Shown: positions 3,491-5,808 of the stretch, piece after piece
Layout: each line of letters opens with the position of its first letter
How positions within the stretch are numbered: the first letter of the stretch is position 1
From: Candidatus Hodarchaeota archaeon
GTDB lineage: Archaea > Asgardarchaeota > Heimdallarchaeia > Hodarchaeales > Hodarchaeaceae
Assembly (NCBI GenBank): GCA_016840305.1
Contig: JAEOSP010000471.1
Span: 1-5,808 of the forward strand
DNA: 5,808 nt
Direction: 5' to 3'
The notes under the pieces: model-generated
Databases searched by the model: none
What the model was told of the DNA's origin: nothing
What the model saw: only the letters and a program-made list of their open reading frames with translations
Program-made: the position numbers and the translations under genes

Positions 3491-5808
3491 ATGAGAACAC
3501 GCTATATTGAGATTGGAATTAGCTTATTTTTACTAGTCTTACTTAATTTTGGAAATAGCACCAATATATCTGACGTTACAGCTAGTGAAACTCAACCAAC
3601 ACTAACTGAAGTTTTTGCAGATCGGATTGAAGATATAAGTCCGAACTCTATCTTTTTTACAGTTCACGTAACGGCTGGCGGAAATTTCGTACCGAACGGT
3701 CAGGTAACAGTGTATGAAGAAACAGATACCTTTTATTCAATAACCGAAAATATTTACAATGGAGTCGCATATATCGAATGGATACCTAAAGCATGGACCC
3801 CTACTGGTTGGTGTACGTTTATTGCCAGTTATGAAGGGACTAGTCAATATGAGACCTCTTTAGGAACTACTCAAGTTTCAATAAACGATCCAATGATTCC
3901 TGGAAGTACAGAAACTGAGACTTTTATGATAACTAATACAGGTACTGCTTATCCTAATGATACAGTAGACTTTGGTGTGACTATAAACATCATAGATAGT
4001 GTCTTTCCACTCTTTTCTGGAGGATATATCTATTTATTCGATATAACAGAGAATATCGTCCTTCAACGTCATGATATCATTGCTGTGATGGATGATACCT
4101 ATATTACTACTCTAACTCTGAGTATACCCTCTTGGTATGCAAATGGGACCCATACAATTGAATCTCGTTATTCTGGATCCTATAATGTAGACCATGATGC
4201 ATCCAGTGATTCATGCGTACTAGAAATTATAAATAATAATACAGAAGTACTACCTGAAAATTATACGATATCCATGACAGGCAACGCAACCACAATAAAT
4301 CGTGGAGAAGATACGATAGAAATTAACGCAACATTTGACGGAGACGATCCCACTGGTAAAATTGCGCAATTATACGCATACCAGGACAATGGCGCTATTA
4401 GTTTTCTATTAGACGAAGATACAGTAATTTCAAGAGATTATACTTATATCTTTGAACCCGACAGTAATTACCAGGAAGGACCAGTATTATTTGAATTAAG
4501 TTTAATTGATGACATAACTAATGAGACAAAAGCTGCTGCTAACATTTCAGCGACAATTATTGACCCAATAGTTATATATAATACTACTATTTCATTAGAT
4601 CAAGAAATCTTTGAAGTTACTATAGGTGATATTCTAAATATCCCGGTATATATCACTTCTTCCTCAGGTAATTCAATAACAGATGGTATACTCTATTGTT
4701 ACATTCGTCAAAATAATATAACAATACAAGAACTTAACGCAAGCATTTCTCAAGGATATACCACTTTTGACATCTCCACAGGAGATTTCAGTGAAGGCAA
4801 TTTTCAACTGCGCTTTGAATGGATGGGTAACGAAACCCAAACTGCTACAACTCATGACGCACAAATGAACATTATAAAAGCCACTGCAGTCTTTGTTTCA
4901 GAAATATCTTCTAATACTATAGAATATGGTACTACTACCTCTTGGTCCGCATATGTTACAAATGATTTAGGAACTCCTATCCCACAAGTCCCAATTAGTT
5001 TTGAGACCACCTTAACAGGATTTAATTGGGATCATTGGGGTACTATAATGACCAATGATAGCGGATATGCTACTATTGAGATCACTTGGCTCGAAGAAAA
5101 TCAAGTACACTATGGTAACCCAGGTAACTACGACGTCCGAATTTCTATCGATGAAAATGACAAAATCTACACTGATGAAAACATTCATAGTCTCTCAGTG
5201 ACCAAAAATTACGTAATTCTTACATTAGAAAATGATGTTATAGCTCATCTTGGTTCTGGAATAATTCAAGGCACTTTGACCTCCTCAAATGGTAATCCTA
5301 TTAGTAATGCAGAAATTGACCTTTATTGGAATTGTACATCCCAAGGAAACTGGATAAAAATCGGTACTGCAACTACGGATGATTATGGTAACTATTATCA
5401 AGAAATAATCCCCAATCAACCCCCTGAAAACTATGGACTCGAAGCAGATTATGATGGAAATACCTATTATACTAGTGAAGTCAAAAATGCCGTTTTAGAG
5501 ATCATAGACAATCCTTCAAATGTCGAAAATATCGAAATTACACCTGCAATCATAGACTTAGGAGATACTATACTAATCAACGTTACTGCCAGTGATATTG
5601 ATTCTATTACCTATGTTACTGCAAAAATTTACAATGATACTGTAACTTACACTATAAATCTTGATTATATCAATGGTACTTATCAAAAGACAATTTGGTG
5701 TGATACAGAGTTTCAAATTGACACTTGGACCATAGACCTAGTTATAATTGATAACTTAGATATAGAAACCACTTTTACTAATGCTGGACAATTTGTAATC
5801 AAAGATAA
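3491..5808 (+). CDS. Secreted surface protein of tandem Ig-like domains (3' partial)
   Basis: The frame runs through 772 codons without a stop and leaves the window. Residues 1-31 form a signal peptide: Arg at 2 and 4, a hydrophobic core at 8-20, and a plausible cleavage after Val-Thr-Ala (29-31). Seven beta-rich units of about 95-115 residues follow, near 39-131, 136-250, 251-358, 359-463, 464-573, 574-676 and 677 onward. Unit 5 is the clearest, with the invasin/Big_1 pattern 'GTPIPQVPISF' and later Thr-Asn-Asp-Ser-Gly-Tyr-Ala-Thr. Unit 6 has Gly-Asn-Pro-Ile-Ser-Asn-Ala and Asp-Asp-Tyr-Gly-Asn-Tyr. About 19 Asn-x-Ser/Thr sequons and very few Lys point to a glycosylated, acidic extracellular protein. 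Possible roles are surface layer, adhesion or cell contact; a membrane anchor would be at the missing C-terminus. The start is uncertain: ATG 3491, TTG 3482 (adding Met-Lys-Lys) and GTG 3464 share the frame. ATG 3491 is chosen for its clean signal peptide. Confidence 0.85.
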   Translation, partial: MRTRYIEIGISLFLLVLLNFGNSTNISDVTASETQPTLTEVFADRIEDISPNSIFFTVHVTAGGNFVPNGQVTVYEETDTFYSITENIYNGVAYIEWIPKAWTPTGWCTFIASYEGTSQYETSLGTTQVSINDPMIPGSTETETFMITNTGTAYPNDTVDFGVTINIIDSVFPLFSGGYIYLFDITENIVLQRHDIIAVMDDTYITTLTLSIPSWYANGTHTIESRYSGSYNVDHDASSDSCVLEIINNNTEVLPENYTISMTGNATTINRGEDTIEINATFDGDDPTGKIAQLYAYQDNGAISFLLDEDTVISRDYTYIFEPDSNYQEGPVLFELSLIDDITNETKAAANISATIIDPIVIYNTTISLDQEIFEVTIGDILNIPVYITSSSGNSITDGILYCYIRQNNITIQELNASISQGYTTFDISTGDFSEGNFQLRFEWMGNETQTATTHDAQMNIIKATAVFVSEISSNTIEYGTTTSWSAYVTNDLGTPIPQVPISFETTLTGFNWDHWGTIMTNDSGYATIEITWLEENQVHYGNPGNYDVRISIDENDKIYTDENIHSLSVTKNYVILTLENDVIAHLGSGIIQGTLTSSNGNPISNAEIDLYWNCTSQGNWIKIGTATTDDYGNYYQEIIPNQPPENYGLEADYDGNTYYTSEVKNAVLEIIDNPSNVENIEITPAIIDLGDTILINVTASDIDSITYVTAKIYNDTVTYTINLDYINGTYQKTIWCDTEFQIDTWTIDLVIIDNLDIETTFTNAGQFVIKD

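Noticed and set aside
3359..3523. Minus-strand open frame with several Cys and His, ending Glu-Leu-Val-Arg-Glu-Cys-Lys-Cys
   Set aside because: It looks zinc-finger-like, but has no ATG, GTG or TTG between its upstream stop (3526-3524) and the end, and it overlaps the TATA box and signal peptide region of the surface gene.
4673..4864. Minus-strand 63-residue frame inside the surface-protein gene
   Set aside because: Antisense shadow of the long open frame; Cys- and Ile-rich chance translation.

Overview
The window looks like a piece of an AT-rich archaeal chromosome (roughly one third G+C by eye). The archaeal reading rests on several signs: TATA-like boxes about 25 bases before gene starts, GGAG/GAGG ribosome-binding sites, TTG starts, oligo-T tracts after stop codons, a UbiA-family membrane prenyltransferase, a TFIIB-like protein tail, and a secreted, very acidic, sequon-rich protein of Ig-like repeats. 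An Asgard archaeon would fit this mix, but that is inference; no marker gene here settles the lineage. No rRNA, tRNA, CRISPR array or insertion sequence was seen.

Left part (1-1453, plus strand): the 3' part of a gene whose frame is already open at the window edge and that reads like the cyclin-fold half of a transcription factor B. It is followed by a T-rich terminator/promoter spacer and a complete UbiA-type prenyltransferase with both Asp-rich motifs intact.

Middle part (1454-2219): after an extremely AT-rich spacer comes a compact divergent cassette of three small genes. One 51-residue gene runs on the minus strand with a clean GAGG site. A 50-residue and an 89-residue gene run in tandem on the plus strand, with the second gene's ribosome-binding site inside the end of the first. 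None is recognised. Each of the two outermost starts has its own TATA-like box in the 107-base gap.

Right part (2270-5808): a tightly coupled minus-strand pair, a small Cys/His-rich protein followed after one base by a multi-pass membrane protein. The membrane protein may be a degenerate relative of site-2-protease (M50) type proteins. A regulatory gap of about 190 bases holds palindromic elements and a strong TATA box, and then a large secreted protein of about seven tandem beta-sandwich domains runs off the right edge. The surface gene has an odd 5' end: the best start signal after its promoter belongs to a five-codon reading frame whose stop overlaps a possible TTG start of the main gene.

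The most unusual parts are the three-gene small-protein cassette, the Cys/His protein plus membrane protein pair with its palindromic control region, and the mini-ORF before the surface protein.
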